A stretch of DNA of 10,624 bases from Baffinella frigidus (GCA_026770585.1 MU646545.1:379245-389868), one strand, 5' to 3'; shown: positions 1 to 5,539, counted from the stretch's first letter. Notes: generated by a model from the letters alone, not told the origin. Numbers and translations are program-made.

Positions 1-79
1 ACCCCAAACCCCAAACCCCAAACCCCAAACTCCAAACCCCAAACCCCAAACTCCAAACCCCAAACCCCAAACCCCAAAC
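1..79 (+). repeat. Telomere-like CCCCAAA tandem array
   Basis: About eleven head-to-tail heptamers of the ACCCCAA type, with occasional CTCCAAA variants, run up to the presumed acceptor of exon A. This is a variant of the plant/algal telomere repeat. It abuts coding sequence, so it is interstitial and intronic, not a chromosome end. Confidence 0.85.
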
Positions 80-83
80 GTAG

Positions 84-145
84 GTACGCGTTGCCGACAG
101 AGCGCCTGTCCGTCCCGAAAGCTCCCTCCAACATGCGCACTCCCG
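84..145 (+). CDS. Exon A (internal) of a spliced gene, unknown N-terminal segment
   Basis: This is an open segment of 20 whole codons read from 85, ending in the residues VPKAPSNMRTP. It is followed by the best splice donor in the window, CCCG|GTAAGTACC at 146. One base (G145) is left over and completes a Gly codon with GA of exon B at 667. The acceptor is uncertain: I chose TAG at 81-83, directly after the CCCCAAA tract, but CAG ending at 100 would also keep frame. No function can be read from this exon alone. It is Ser/Pro-rich with basic residues and is probably disordered. A partial copy at 411-441 keeps the same frame and a donor, which supports this stretch being coding. The start of the protein lies upstream of the window. 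Confidence 0.5.
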
Positions 146-169
146 GTAAGTACCCGCGCCAGGACACAG

Positions 170-301
170 CACGGTGGACAACGAGGGTTTCATTGGGGCC
201 GGATTTCAGGATGTAACGTGATCAGTCTGCAACAGAAAAGCCTTAGGTTTAATTATCTCTTAGTAAGTTGACTTTTGATGAAATGTTCTTAGTCCACCGT
301 G
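170..301. mobile_element. MITE-like element, family 1, copy 1
   Basis: A 132-bp block is bounded by CACGGTGGAC (170-179) and its exact reverse complement GTCCACCGTG (292-301). The interior has no reading frame of note. Alignment by eye with 3868-4003 shows the same family: GGTTT-TTGGGGC-GGA near the left end, a TAACGTGA/TTACGTGA block, and AAGTTGACTTTTGA near the right end. It is non-autonomous and the transposase source is unknown. I see no clear target-site duplication. It lies in intron A-B, between exon A and its partial copy. Confidence 0.7.
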
Positions 302-410
302 TCGGTTGTGGGAGTTTCATGTTTTTCACTCCTATCTCCGAGTCAAGTTGATTCTCACCCGGGAAACACTCCAACAGTCTAGAAATTGAAGCCATTTTCT
401 GAGGTTGATT

Positions 411-441
411 CCGAAAGCTCCCTCCGACCTGCGTTCTCCTG
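411..441 (+). pseudogene. Partial copy of exon A with splice donor
   Basis: CCGAAAGCTCCCTCC is identical to exon A, followed by a diverged end and TG|GTGAGT. It reads PKAPSDLRSP in the same phase as exon A's PKAPSNMRTP. Changes that keep the frame and the donor suggest either a recent duplicate or an alternative exon. No acceptor-like start matching exon A is visible before it. Confidence 0.5.
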
Positions 442-487
442 GTGAGTTCATACGATAACGGACAGTTTAGGGTTCAGGTCTTAGGAT

Positions 488-507
488 TTAAGACACTAGT
501 GTCTTAA
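488..507. repeat. Perfect 20-bp palindrome
   Basis: TTAAGACACTAGTGTCTTAA is self-complementary over its full length. It lies just before the short tandem repeat that leads into the exon B copies. No function is evident. Confidence 0.8.
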
Positions 508-508
508 T

Positions 509-572
509 CCCGCGACTTTTGGAAATCCCGCGACTTTTTGGAAATCCCGCACTTTTGGAAATCCCATTTTTG
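509..572 (+). repeat. Short tandem repeat, GGAAATCCCGCGACTTTT unit
   Basis: Three to four imperfect copies of an about 17-18 bp unit containing GGAAATCCC and CGACTTTT, with a further unit at 626-650. The later unit sits between the degraded copy of exon B and exon B itself. Confidence 0.75.
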
Positions 573-612
573 GAGGAAAGGAAGAAGAGGAGGAGGAGGT
601 GTCAACATCCGA
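573..612 (+). pseudogene. Degraded copy of exon B 5' half
   Basis: GGAAAGGAAGAAGAGG followed by GAG repeats and TCAACATCCGAG matches exon B (GGGAAGGAGG..., TCGACATCCGAG). In the exon B frame it would read GKEEEEEEVSTSEP. It lies 5' of exon B on the same strand. Confidence 0.5.
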
Positions 613-666
613 GCCCCGTGTCTTTGGAAATCCCTCGACTTTTGAGGATCGCATGACTTTTCGCAG

Positions 667-745
667 GAGGGAAGGAGGAGGAGGAGGAGTCGACATCCGA
701 GGAGTCGGATAGCGTCCCGCCTGAAGAGGAGGGGTCCGATGAGAG
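667..745 (+). CDS. Exon B, acidic low-complexity segment
   Basis: The exon starts after CGCAG (662-666). It reads GA + 25 codons + AG and ends before GTCACG at 746. It encodes GKEEEEESTSEESDS then VPPEEEGSDE, a strongly acidic Ser/Glu stretch that is probably disordered and a possible phosphorylation target (inference). The phases fit both neighbours: G from exon A plus GA gives Gly, and AG plus G of exon C gives Arg. A degraded copy of its first half lies at 573-612. Its 3' end (TCCGATGAGAGGTC) recurs at about 895, 1015 and 1320, and inverted near 1545, so the donor region has been spread by repeats. The GAG-rich run makes slippage likely. Minus-strand reading frames here are shadows. Confidence 0.5.
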
Positions 746-954
746 GTCACGCCCGGACTTCCACTCCACACAGCGGGCTACCAAGGGATTTTCGGCCCAA
801 ATCGGGCCACCTTTCCGTTACCGTATCCGTAGGAACCCCCCTATGTCCCTACGGGTTTCCTACCGTAGGGTCCTAGGTCTTATCGCGAAAAGGGGTCCGG
901 TGAGAGGTCTCGCCTGGACTTACACTGGAGGCTGACCGTTGCCTTTGTATCAAA

Positions 955-1352
955 TCTTTCATCAGACCCTGGACCCTACACCCTACACCCTGAACCCTGA
1001 ACTCGATGAGAGGTCTCGCCCTGACCCCAAACCCCTGACAGGTTCATAGGCTAACGGCCTGAAAATGGGGTAGTTAGGCATACGGCATTGCCTAGGACCT
1101 CCTACCGTAGGCCGAGGGATCCTAGCACCAAAAAGTCTCGGCCTACGGTAGGAGGTCCTAGGCAATGCCGTATGCCTAACTACCCCATTTTCAGGCCGTT
1201 ACCCTATTACAACACGCGGCGGCGGCAACTGCGCCCGGAGGCGAAAAGGTCCAAATCTTTCATCGGACCCTGGACCCTACACCCTACACCCTACACCCTA
1301 CACTCTGAACCCTGAACTCGATGAGAGGTCTCGCCCTGACCCCGAATCCCTC
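955..1352 (+). repeat. Pair of direct repeats flanking a foldback element
   Basis: Positions 953-1035 and 1253-1345 share ATCTTTCATC-GACCCTGGACC, a run of CCCTACA units, GAACTCGATGAGAGGTC and TCGCCCTGACCCC. They are on the same strand and differ mainly in the number of CCCTACA units. The 65-bp-arm foldback (1052-1201) lies between them. Confidence 0.7.
1052..1201. mobile_element. Foldback element with 65-bp perfect arms
   Basis: Positions 1052-1116 are the exact reverse complement of 1137-1201, with a 20-bp loop (1117-1136). The outer ends are TAACGGCCTGAAAATGGGG and its complement. CCTACCGTAGG occurs within the arms. Perfect arms of this length imply recent insertion or ongoing gene conversion. 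The transcript would form a very stable hairpin in intron B-C. The MPRTSYRRPR frames read on both strands here are artefacts of the palindrome. Confidence 0.85.
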
Positions 1353-1379
1353 AAGGTGAGGTTTGATACAAAGGCCACC

Positions 1380-1512
1380 TTTATCCGGGAACAAGTATTT
1401 TTCTTTAAAAAAATCCGTACGAAAATTACCACACAATTGCTTCGGACGTGACCAGTTGTGTAGTAATTTTCATTGCCAGCTTTTAAAAGAAAAATACTTG
1501 TTCCCGGATAAA
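1380..1512. mobile_element. 133-bp element with 27-bp terminal inverted repeats, nested
   Basis: TTTATCCGGGAACAAG plus TATTTTTCTTT (1380-1406) is perfectly inverted at 1486-1512. The interior is AT-rich, with weaker pairing around GAAAATTACCACACAA and TTGTGTAGTAATTTTC. It interrupts the right arm of the 832-1617 inverted repeat. The left arm (931-945) is the equivalent site without it, so it is a later insertion. The target-site duplication cannot be settled by eye. Confidence 0.8.
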
Positions 1513-1639
1513 CCTAGTCTCCAGTGGAAGTCCGGCAGAGACCTCTCATCGGACCCCTTTTCGCGATAAGACCTAGGACCCTACGGTAGGAAACCCGTAG
1601 GGACATAGGGGGGTTCCAAGCAACACCCGGCGGCGGCAA

Positions 1640-1682
1640 CTGCGCCCGGAGACGAAAAGGTCCTTTTCGCCTCCGGGCGCAG
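1640..1682. repeat. 43-bp near-perfect hairpin
   Basis: CTGCGCCCGGAGACGAAAAGG is followed by a single T and its reverse complement with one mismatch. The left arm, with its upstream GGCGGCGGCAA, is a direct repeat of 1220-1251. It may be a processed remnant of a larger foldback. Confidence 0.75.
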
Positions 1683-1754
1683 ACAAACGAGGACGGCATT
1701 TACGTCTTAGCAAACGTTGCGTGTTTTTGCCTGAACCCTAAACATCATATTCAG

Positions 1755-1803
1755 GAAGGAGCGCGATGAGCGGATGAACGAAATCGCGCATGCCCGCCTT
1801 CAG
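1755..1803 (+). CDS. Exon C, charged helical segment
   Basis: The exon lies between ATATTCAG (acceptor ending 1754) and CAG|GTAGCC (donor at 1804). It reads one base plus 16 codons, KERDERMNEIAHARLQ, a highly charged sequence typical of a continuous helix or coiled coil. The first base completes an Arg codon with AG of exon B. The exon ends on a codon boundary, so it joins exon D in phase 0 to continue HARLQ-EEQIM. The sequence upstream of the acceptor (CTGAACCCTAAACATC) holds a telomere-like heptamer with a CTAAAC core that could act as a branch site (inference). The exon 3' end plus donor is copied at 1897-1921 and 2003-2027. Confidence 0.65.
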
Positions 1804-1810
1804 GTAGCCT

Positions 1811-2376
1811 CATGCGCCCCGTGATGCGACCCGTGATGCGACCCGTGATGCGACCCCTGCTGCGACCCCTGCTGCGACCCCTGATGCGACCCCTGCACGC
1901 CCGCCTTCAGGTAGCCTCATGCCTAGAGAAGTCCCAACCTCGATTAAAATAGTTGTTGATGCACAAAGTCAATCCCCGGGCAATGACTGGGAGGAGGCGC
2001 CCACGAACGCCTTCAGGTAGCCTCATGCGCACCGTGATGCGAACCTGGATGCGACTCGTGATGCGACCCGTGATGCGACCCGCGATGCGACCCCTGCTGT
2101 GATGAGGATGTATATACGTGAAGAGGCACTCCTATTTGGCTCATTTCTGGCTACTTATGACCATTAAGTGGACCTCGCAGGTGGTCCACTATCATATGCG
2201 ACCTGTGATGCGACCCATGATGCGACCCCTGATGCGAGTCACACACTCGTTTGCGTCGTTTGAAAAACTTTCAAGTGTGCTGGCTGACGGAAGGCAAAGT
2301 CCGATCATGCGACCTCTGATGCGACCTCTGATGCGACCCCTGATGCGACCTCTGATGCGACCCCCCATGCGACCCG
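1811..2376 (+). repeat. 12-bp minisatellite (TGATGCGACCCC type) in four blocks
   Basis: Blocks of the unit GATGCGACCC[C/G]T occur at about 1811-1894, 2023-2100, 2195-2240 and 2304-2376, with unique or duplicated spacers between. The in-frame reading MRPLMRPLMRP is a repeat artefact; I do not call it a gene. The array fills most of intron C-D and ends 10 bp before exon D. Confidence 0.9.
1891..2027 (+). pseudogene. Two extra copies of the exon C 3' end and its donor
   Basis: GCCCGCCTTCAG|GTAGCC with following CTCATGCG (exon C end at 1803) recurs at 1899-1920 and, slightly changed (GAACGCCTTCAG), at 2005-2027. Each is followed by or mixed with minisatellite units. These are potential decoy or alternative donors. 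Confidence 0.6.
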
Positions 2377-2385
2377 CAACACCAG

Positions 2386-2486
2386 GAGGAGCAAATCATG
2401 ACGGAGTTTGTGGCGGCGGGGCGGGGCTTCAAAGAGGCCGAGGCTGCGCTGCGCGCGCGGAGGGGGGAATTCCGCGGCATCTCAAA
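2386..2486 (+). CDS. Exon D, helical coiled-coil-like segment
   Basis: The exon follows CACCAG (acceptor ending 2385) and runs 33 codons plus AA to the donor GTACCC at 2487. It begins EEQIMTEFVAAGRGFKEAEA and ends RRGEFRGIS. The first 25 residues have the alternating hydrophobic and charged pattern of a long helix that continues exon C. AA plus G of exon E gives Lys. Two pieces of a second copy lie at 2663-2708 and 2920-2947, split by a foldback element. The copy is largely conserved at the residue level (GRGFKEAKAAF; RGEFRGISK), which argues that exon D is real coding sequence. The donor runs straight into a C-homopolymer at 2489-2501. Confidence 0.7.
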
Positions 2487-2662
2487 GTACCCCCCCCCCC
2501 CTCCCCTTGCTTTACTAAGAGATTGTTTTTTTGTATAGGATGGGCCTACACATATAGTTATATCATATAATCTGTACATCTATTTTTCGTTCTATTCCTG
2601 GTACGAAACATCTGGTTTACATAGTTTTGCTAGTGCAAAATCTTTCCCCGGGGTTTGTGCAG

Positions 2663-2947
2663 GCGGGGCGGGGCTTCAAAGAGGCCAAGGCCGCCTTTCG
2701 CGAGCGGACCACTCGAGGCTAGAAATGTGACCATTCTAAAACTGTGATTCTTTTACAAGTGAAGAAAAAAAAGAGTTGTGTAGTAATTTTCACACAAATG
2801 GGGGCGTTTGGTCACGTATCTGACATAAATCTGTCAGATACGCGACCAAGCCCGCCCGTGACTGGTACTAAATTTAACAACCCCACATTTACAATAGTCC
2901 CATTTCCAGCCTCGAGTGGGAGAGGGGAGTTCCGCGGAATCTCAAAG
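2663..2947 (+). pseudogene. Second copy of exon D, interrupted by a foldback
   Basis: Part one (2663-2708) follows TGTGCAG and reads AGRGFKEAKAAFRER. Part two (2920-2947) reads RGEFRGISK. Together they match exon D residues 11-33, without the first ten. The 211 bases between are a foldback element (2709-2919). The donor GT after AAA is changed to GC, so this copy is probably dead. Confidence 0.65.
2709..2919. mobile_element. Foldback element inserted in the exon D copy
   Basis: The left end is CCACTCGAGGCTAGAAATG and the right end is its near complement (CATTTCCAGCCTCGAGTGG). The inner ends meet at GTATCTGACA, a 6-bp loop, and TGTCAGATAC (2816-2841). The left arm is longer by an AT-rich stretch that includes GTTGTGTAGTAATTTTC, also present in the 1380-1512 element. 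There is no coding sequence; the frames seen here are shadows. A GGA trinucleotide at both junctions could be a short target duplication. Confidence 0.75.
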
Positions 2948-3091
2948 CAAATCGTTTCCCCCCGGACACGAACGGGTCCACATTTTAAAGAGAGCAGGGT
3001 TTCACCAGCCCGCGCCAAAATTCGTATTGGAAGTTCATTTCAAAACTCATTTTTTTCGATTCCGTGGTACGACGTTTTTGTATAGGATGGT

Positions 3092-3228
3092 CATGTAATT
3101 ATATAGTCTTTACATGTCATGTAGTTATACAGTCTTTATATGCATTTTTCATGGTTTTCCTGGTACGCAGTTTTACATGGTTTTCCTGGTACGTTTTCCT
3201 GGTTTACATGGTTTTCCTGGTACATATA
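3092..3228 (+). repeat. Tandem repeats of TACATGGTTTTCCTGG and CATGTAATTATA types
   Basis: Two units of CATGTA[A/G]TTATA-AGTCTTTA (3094-3141) are followed by four units around CATGGTTTTCCTGGTACG (3150-3223). Related sequence with GTATAGGATGG and CCTGGTACG lies at 2535-2610, after exon D, so part of this intron has been duplicated together with the exon. Confidence 0.75.
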
Positions 3229-3261
3229 AAGCTTAACCCCTAAACCCCAAACCCCGCGCAG

Positions 3262-3336
3262 GCACGTGTTCGAAGCAGAGGGCAACCTGACGAAAGAAGC
3301 GCTCCGCCAAACCCAGCGCTGGGAGCGCAAGCGAAA
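3262..3336 (+). CDS. Exon E, basic helical segment
   Basis: The acceptor is CGCGCAG ending 3261, preceded by CCCTAAACCCC-type repeat. The exon reads G + 24 codons + AA, from HVFEAEGNLTKEAL to RQTQRWERKR, and is rich in Lys, Arg and Gln, like the end of a helical region. The donor is weak (AAA|GTCAAA at 3337) and is the least certain boundary here. AA plus G of exon F gives Lys, which fits. The 3' half recurs at 3464-3490 and 3804-3848, in each case ending in GGGAGCGCAAGCGAAAG. This shows the exon was duplicated within its own downstream intron. Confidence 0.55.
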
Positions 3337-3463
3337 GTCAAACCCCAAACCCAACCCCAGACCCCCAAACCCAACTCTCTGAGCGTTCTTAACTCTCACA
3401 CTCCGCCAAATCCTCCGCAGGAACCTCATCTTTAAACCCTGAACCCTAAACACCGATCTCCAA

Positions 3464-3490
3464 ACCCTTCGCTGGGAGCGCAAGCGAAAG
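3464..3490 (+). pseudogene. Copy of the exon E 3' end
   Basis: ACCCTTCGCTGGGAGCGC then AAGCGAAAG matches the exon E 3' end (TLRWERKRK in frame), followed by GTCCTT, a possible donor like that of exon E. Confidence 0.55.
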
Positions 3491-3635
3491 TCCTTCTCAA
3501 ACCCAAACCCAAACCCCCCTTTGTCTCTCGCTGCGGGTTGTATTGCTGAAACCAGTTCAGAAACCTCATCTGTTTGGGAGTTTTCGAAACCAAGTCCGAA
3601 CGCTCATCTATTTTCGAACACTGTATATGCTGATG

Positions 3636-3848
3636 TAGGCAGCGGGGCTCGAACCACTAACCCTCATGGCTTGGGCAAATCGACAATTTTCGATTTTCCG
3701 ATTTCAAGGGGAATTGGATCCGTTGAAGTCGGATTCCGACTTCAACCCCCTTGAAATCCCGAATCGAAAACCGTCGATTTGCCCAAGCCGTGAGGGTTGG
3801 TGGAAAGAGGCGCTCAGCCAGACCCTCCGCTGGGAGCGCAAGCGAAAG
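3636..3848 (+). pseudogene. Copy of exon E interrupted by a foldback
   Basis: GTAGGCAGCGGGGCTCGAA (3635-3653) resembles the exon E start (GCAGGCACGTGTTCGAA). After the element at 3654-3803, the sequence resumes at 3804 as AAAGAGGCGCTCAGCC and runs to GCAAGCGAAAG at 3848, reading KEALSQTLRWERKRK. The donor GT is changed to CC. Confidence 0.55.
3654..3803. mobile_element. 150-bp foldback inserted in the exon E copy
   Basis: CCACTAACCCTCATGG and GCTTGGGCAAATCGAC at the left are mirrored at 3768-3803 (GTCGATTTGCCCAAGCC, TGAGGGTTGGTGG). Inner pairing continues via ATTTCAAGGGG with CCCCTTGAAAT, and TTGAAGTCGG with CCGACTTCAA at the centre. Small indels are present in the middle. Like the 2709-2919 element, it starts CCACT and ends in GTGG. 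Confidence 0.75.
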
Positions 3849-3867
3849 CCCTCCTCTCACCTCCCCC

Positions 3868-4003
3868 CACACGGCGGGCTACGAAGGTTTTGTTGGGGCT
3901 GGAAGTCAGGGTGTTACGTGACCAAATTGTACAAGAAGATGCCGAAAGTTAACTGCCCAAAGGCAAGTTGACTTTTGACGAAAGGTTCGTAGTCCACCGC
4001 GTG
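3868..4003. mobile_element. MITE-like element, family 1, copy 2
   Basis: The ends are CACACGGCGGGCTACGAA and TTCGTAGTCCACCGCGTG, inverted with three mismatches of 18. It is 136 bp long and its interior aligns with 170-301. The left end abuts a run of C, and the right end is followed after GA by another C run, so a target duplication cannot be judged. Confidence 0.7.
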
Positions 4004-4160
4004 GACCCCCCCCCCACCCTTCAGTCCTCTGGTAGAGCGGGGTGCAGAGAAGGTGGCCTAAAACATTGTTAAAATTGACATTTTTTGCAGAACAAGTCAA
4101 CCTTTGGAATACCACACCCCAATCTCTAATCCCAAAACCCTGAACGTCAAACCTTCGCAG

Positions 4161-4215
4161 GCCTCCGCCGGATATCGAGGAGGACCCAAAAGGGCACGTC
4201 GAGCTTGCACTCAAG
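4161..4215 (+). CDS. Exon F, short linker segment
   Basis: The exon follows CTTCGCAG (acceptor ending 4160) and reads G + 18 codons, PPPDIEEDPKGHVELALK, to the donor AAG|GTCCTA at 4216. The Pro/Asp/Glu-rich start looks like a linker between the helical part (exons C-E) and the predicted beta-helix part (exons G-J). The phases fit both sides: Lys at the E-F joint and phase 0 to exon G. I found no convincing copies of this exon elsewhere in the window, so it rests on splice signals and frame alone. Confidence 0.5.
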
Positions 4216-4297
4216 GTCCTAACATTGTCAACTTGATGCAACATTGACAGTTAACTTTTGATGCAATAGTGCAACCAAACTCTGAATTGAGCCCTCA

Positions 4298-4325
4298 GGA
4301 ATTGTGCCCGTGAGGGCACAATTCC
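4298..4325. repeat. Perfect 12-bp stem hairpin
   Basis: GGAATTGTGCCC, loop GTGA, GGGCACAATTCC. No T tract follows, and there is no evidence that this acts as a terminator; it lies in intron F-G. Confidence 0.75.
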
Positions 4326-4399
4326 CCAAACTTCTTCATTGCGTGCCTGGTAAAGGTCTTACCCATAGGAATCCCACCTAGATTGTCAACTTGATACAA

Positions 4400-4532
4400 C
4401 CACACGGCGGGCTACGGATTGGTCGAATATTTTCGTGGTAATAACTTAGAATTGCTGGGTAAAAACACGTCTTATTCACCGACATTCCGACCGGAGTTTC
4501 GGTCGAAGTTTCCGTTGAAGCTCACTCTTTGA
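4400..4532. mobile_element. 133-bp insertion with 9-bp target-site duplication
   Basis: TTGATACAA occurs directly before (4391-4399) and after (4533-4541). The flanks joined without the insert (GTCAACTTGATACAA-TATTGACAGTCAAC) match the uninterrupted relative at 4228-4257 (GTCAACTTGATGCAACATTGACAGTTAAC). The left end, CCACACGGCGGGCTACGG, is that of family 1, but the right end is not recognisable as its inverse. Confidence 0.7.
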
Positions 4533-4621
4533 TTGATACAATATTGACAGTCAACTTTCGTTCCAATAGAGCAACAGGTTTTGCCAAATCCTGGCTTTGC
4601 CCGTCAGCGACCAGTCTTCAT

Positions 4622-4780
4622 GCAAAAACCTAACGCTAGCGAGGTACTTAGAGCCTACGGATTGCCTACGGTAGGAGCTCCCCTCCTACGACTTTTAAAG
4701 ACCTTTTTTGTTTTAAACGTCGTAGGAGGAGGGGGGGTTCCTACCGTAGGCTAAGGGGTCCGCTGGCGTTAGCTTTTGGC
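4622..4780. mobile_element. Foldback element with GCAAAAACCTAACGC ends
   Basis: The ends GCAAAAACCTAACGCTAGCG and CGCTGGCGTTAGCTTTTGGC are inverted with three mismatches. Inner blocks pair as GCCTACGG...GGTAGGA with TCCTACC-GTAGGC, and CCTCCTACGAC with GTCGTAGGAGG, around an AT-rich loop. CCTACGGTAGGA also appears in the 1052-1201 and 832-1617 elements, so these foldbacks may be related. Confidence 0.75.
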
Positions 4781-4920
4781 ATTAGTCTGAGTCGCGGGAG
4801 GCAGCTGGGATTGCTAGCTCTGTCTCAGTCGGATGTGGTCTCACCAATTTGGTATCCTGAACCCCAGCCCGCACCCCCCAACTCCCCAACCATACCCAAA
4901 AGAGCTCCTTTTACGAACCA

Positions 4921-5004
4921 CGCGTGAACCCAGGTCAAGTCCTTGACCTGGTCAAGTCCTTGGCCGCGTGAAAACGCCTTTCGGACTTGACCTGGTTTCA
5001 CGCG
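4921..5004. repeat. Inverted repeat with 22-bp arms
   Basis: CGCGTGAACCCAGGTCAAGTCC (4921-4942) is inverted at 4983-5004 with one mismatch. CAGGTCAAGTCC resembles the start of exon G (CAG|GTCAAGTCG), and a second partial GGTCAAGTCC lies in the loop. The element may therefore have formed from an exon G acceptor copy (inference). Confidence 0.65.
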
Positions 5005-5115
5005 CCTTTTTTGAAAGGCACGTGAAGGGGGAGCAGTGTTGGCTAATTACTCGGGTCCAAGAAAGTAGTTGGGATGTCTCATGACTCCGGTTCCGATCTG
5101 TTTGCTCTGGGTCTC

Positions 5116-5218
5116 AAACCCTAAACCCTAAACCCTAAACCCTGAACCCTGAACCCTAAACCCTGAACCCTAAACACTCAACCCTAAACCCTAAACCCTA
5201 AACCCTAAACCCCCAAAC
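5116..5218 (+). repeat. Telomere-like CCCTAAA array
   Basis: About fourteen CCCTAAA/CCCTGAA heptamers lie directly upstream of the first exon G copy and end in CCAAACCTAACCCCAG. This is an interstitial, intronic array. Confidence 0.9.
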
Positions 5219-5228
5219 CTAACCCCAG

Positions 5229-5264
5229 GTGAAGTCATCGAACGGAGGCAACAGAGTCAAGGGC
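5229..5264 (+). pseudogene. Copy of the exon G 5' half
   Basis: After AACCCCAG it reads VKSSNGGNRVKG, against exon G VKSSKGGNRVKG, then diverges (GDLAG...) and stops at TAG 5286-5288 unless spliced at 5277. It could serve as an alternative acceptor for exon G. Confidence 0.6.
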
Positions 5265-5277
5265 GACCTCGCCGGGG

Positions 5278-5420
5278 TTCTGGGTTAGATATCAACCCAG
5301 AATCGGTTAGGACATCCGTAGGACCAGCATATGTTCCTACGGTATTGCATACCGCAATAAGGTCCTATGGATCATTCACTTAAGCGCGCGTTACTTGGGA
5401 TCACACCAGTCGTGTGATCC
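5278..5420. repeat. Small hairpins between exon G copies
   Basis: TTCTGGGTT-AGATATC-AACCCAGAA (5278-5302) and GGATCACAC-CAGTC-GTGTGATCC (5398-5420) are perfect short stems. They flank the insert-like sequence that separates the two exon G copies, which contains CCGTAGGA...TCCTACGG. Confidence 0.65.
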
Positions 5421-5436
5421 TGAACCCTAACCCCAG

Positions 5437-5504
5437 GTCAAGTCGTCGAAAGGAGGCAACAGAGTCAAGGGGGAGCGATACGGCTCACTCGCTGCCGCCG
5501 TCTG
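5437..5504 (+). CDS. Exon G, start of predicted beta-helix region
   Basis: The acceptor is AACCCCAG ending 5436, after CCCTAACCCC. The exon has 22 codons plus TG: VKSSKGGNRVKGERY then GSLAAAV, with TG plus G of exon H giving Trp. The donor is TG|GTACCC at 5505. The short Gly-Ser-Leu-Ala-Ala-Ala-Val segment before Trp resembles the helix that precedes the first strand of beta-helix proteins (inference). A near-copy of the first half lies at 5229-5264. Copies of the second half lie at 5731-5752, 5892-5926 and 6071-6105, each with its own TG|GTAC donor. The donor at 5927 (GTACGT) matches the consensus better, so the true 3' end could lie there through a split or alternative exon. Confidence 0.55.
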
Positions 5505-5539
5505 GTACCCCCCCTCAAACCATGTCACCCCACAGGGGT

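Larger units (their letters stand above)
832..1617. repeat. Large inverted repeat, arms 832-954 and 1362-1617
   Basis: Positions 832-899 (GGAACCCCCCTATGTCCC...) are the exact reverse complement of 1550-1617. Similarity continues with a few changes to 930/1519. A last block, GCCTTTGTATCAAA at 941-954, pairs with 1362-1375. The right arm is longer because a 133-bp element (1380-1512) is inserted in it. The arms carry a copy of the exon B donor region. Between the arms lie a pair of direct repeats and a foldback. It fills most of intron B-C and shows no coding potential. Confidence 0.75.
3337..4160 (+). other. Intron E-F
   Basis: This intron holds C-rich telomere-like stretches (3337-3375, 3430-3470, 3500-3520), two exon E copies, a foldback and a family 1 MITE. 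The part at 4010-4160 has no recognisable feature beyond CCAAAACCCTGAACG-type sequence. Small open frames on both strands (3521-3754, 3666-3971, 3906-4244) span repeats and are not called as genes. Confidence 0.6.

Noticed and set aside
1-79. A true chromosome end (telomere)
   Set aside because: The units are variant and continue directly into coding-like exon A with a good donor. Similar runs occur throughout the introns and at the other window end.
1790-2400. CRISPR-like array (regularly repeated GATGCGACC units)
   Set aside because: The units are contiguous 12-mers without unique spacers of constant length, in eukaryotic intron context.
2118-2570. Plus-strand 150-residue frame with MRPLMRP repeats
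   Set aside because: It is driven by the 12-bp minisatellite (a multiple of three, so always open). Its end runs through exon D in a different frame from the well-supported one.
3136-3483. Minus-strand 115-residue frame
   Set aside because: It spans exon E, its copy and telomere-like repeats on the opposite strand; RRVWRSV-type repeats are shadows of the exon E copies.
4298-4325. Rho-independent terminator
   Set aside because: The stem is perfect but no T tract follows, and the window is eukaryotic.
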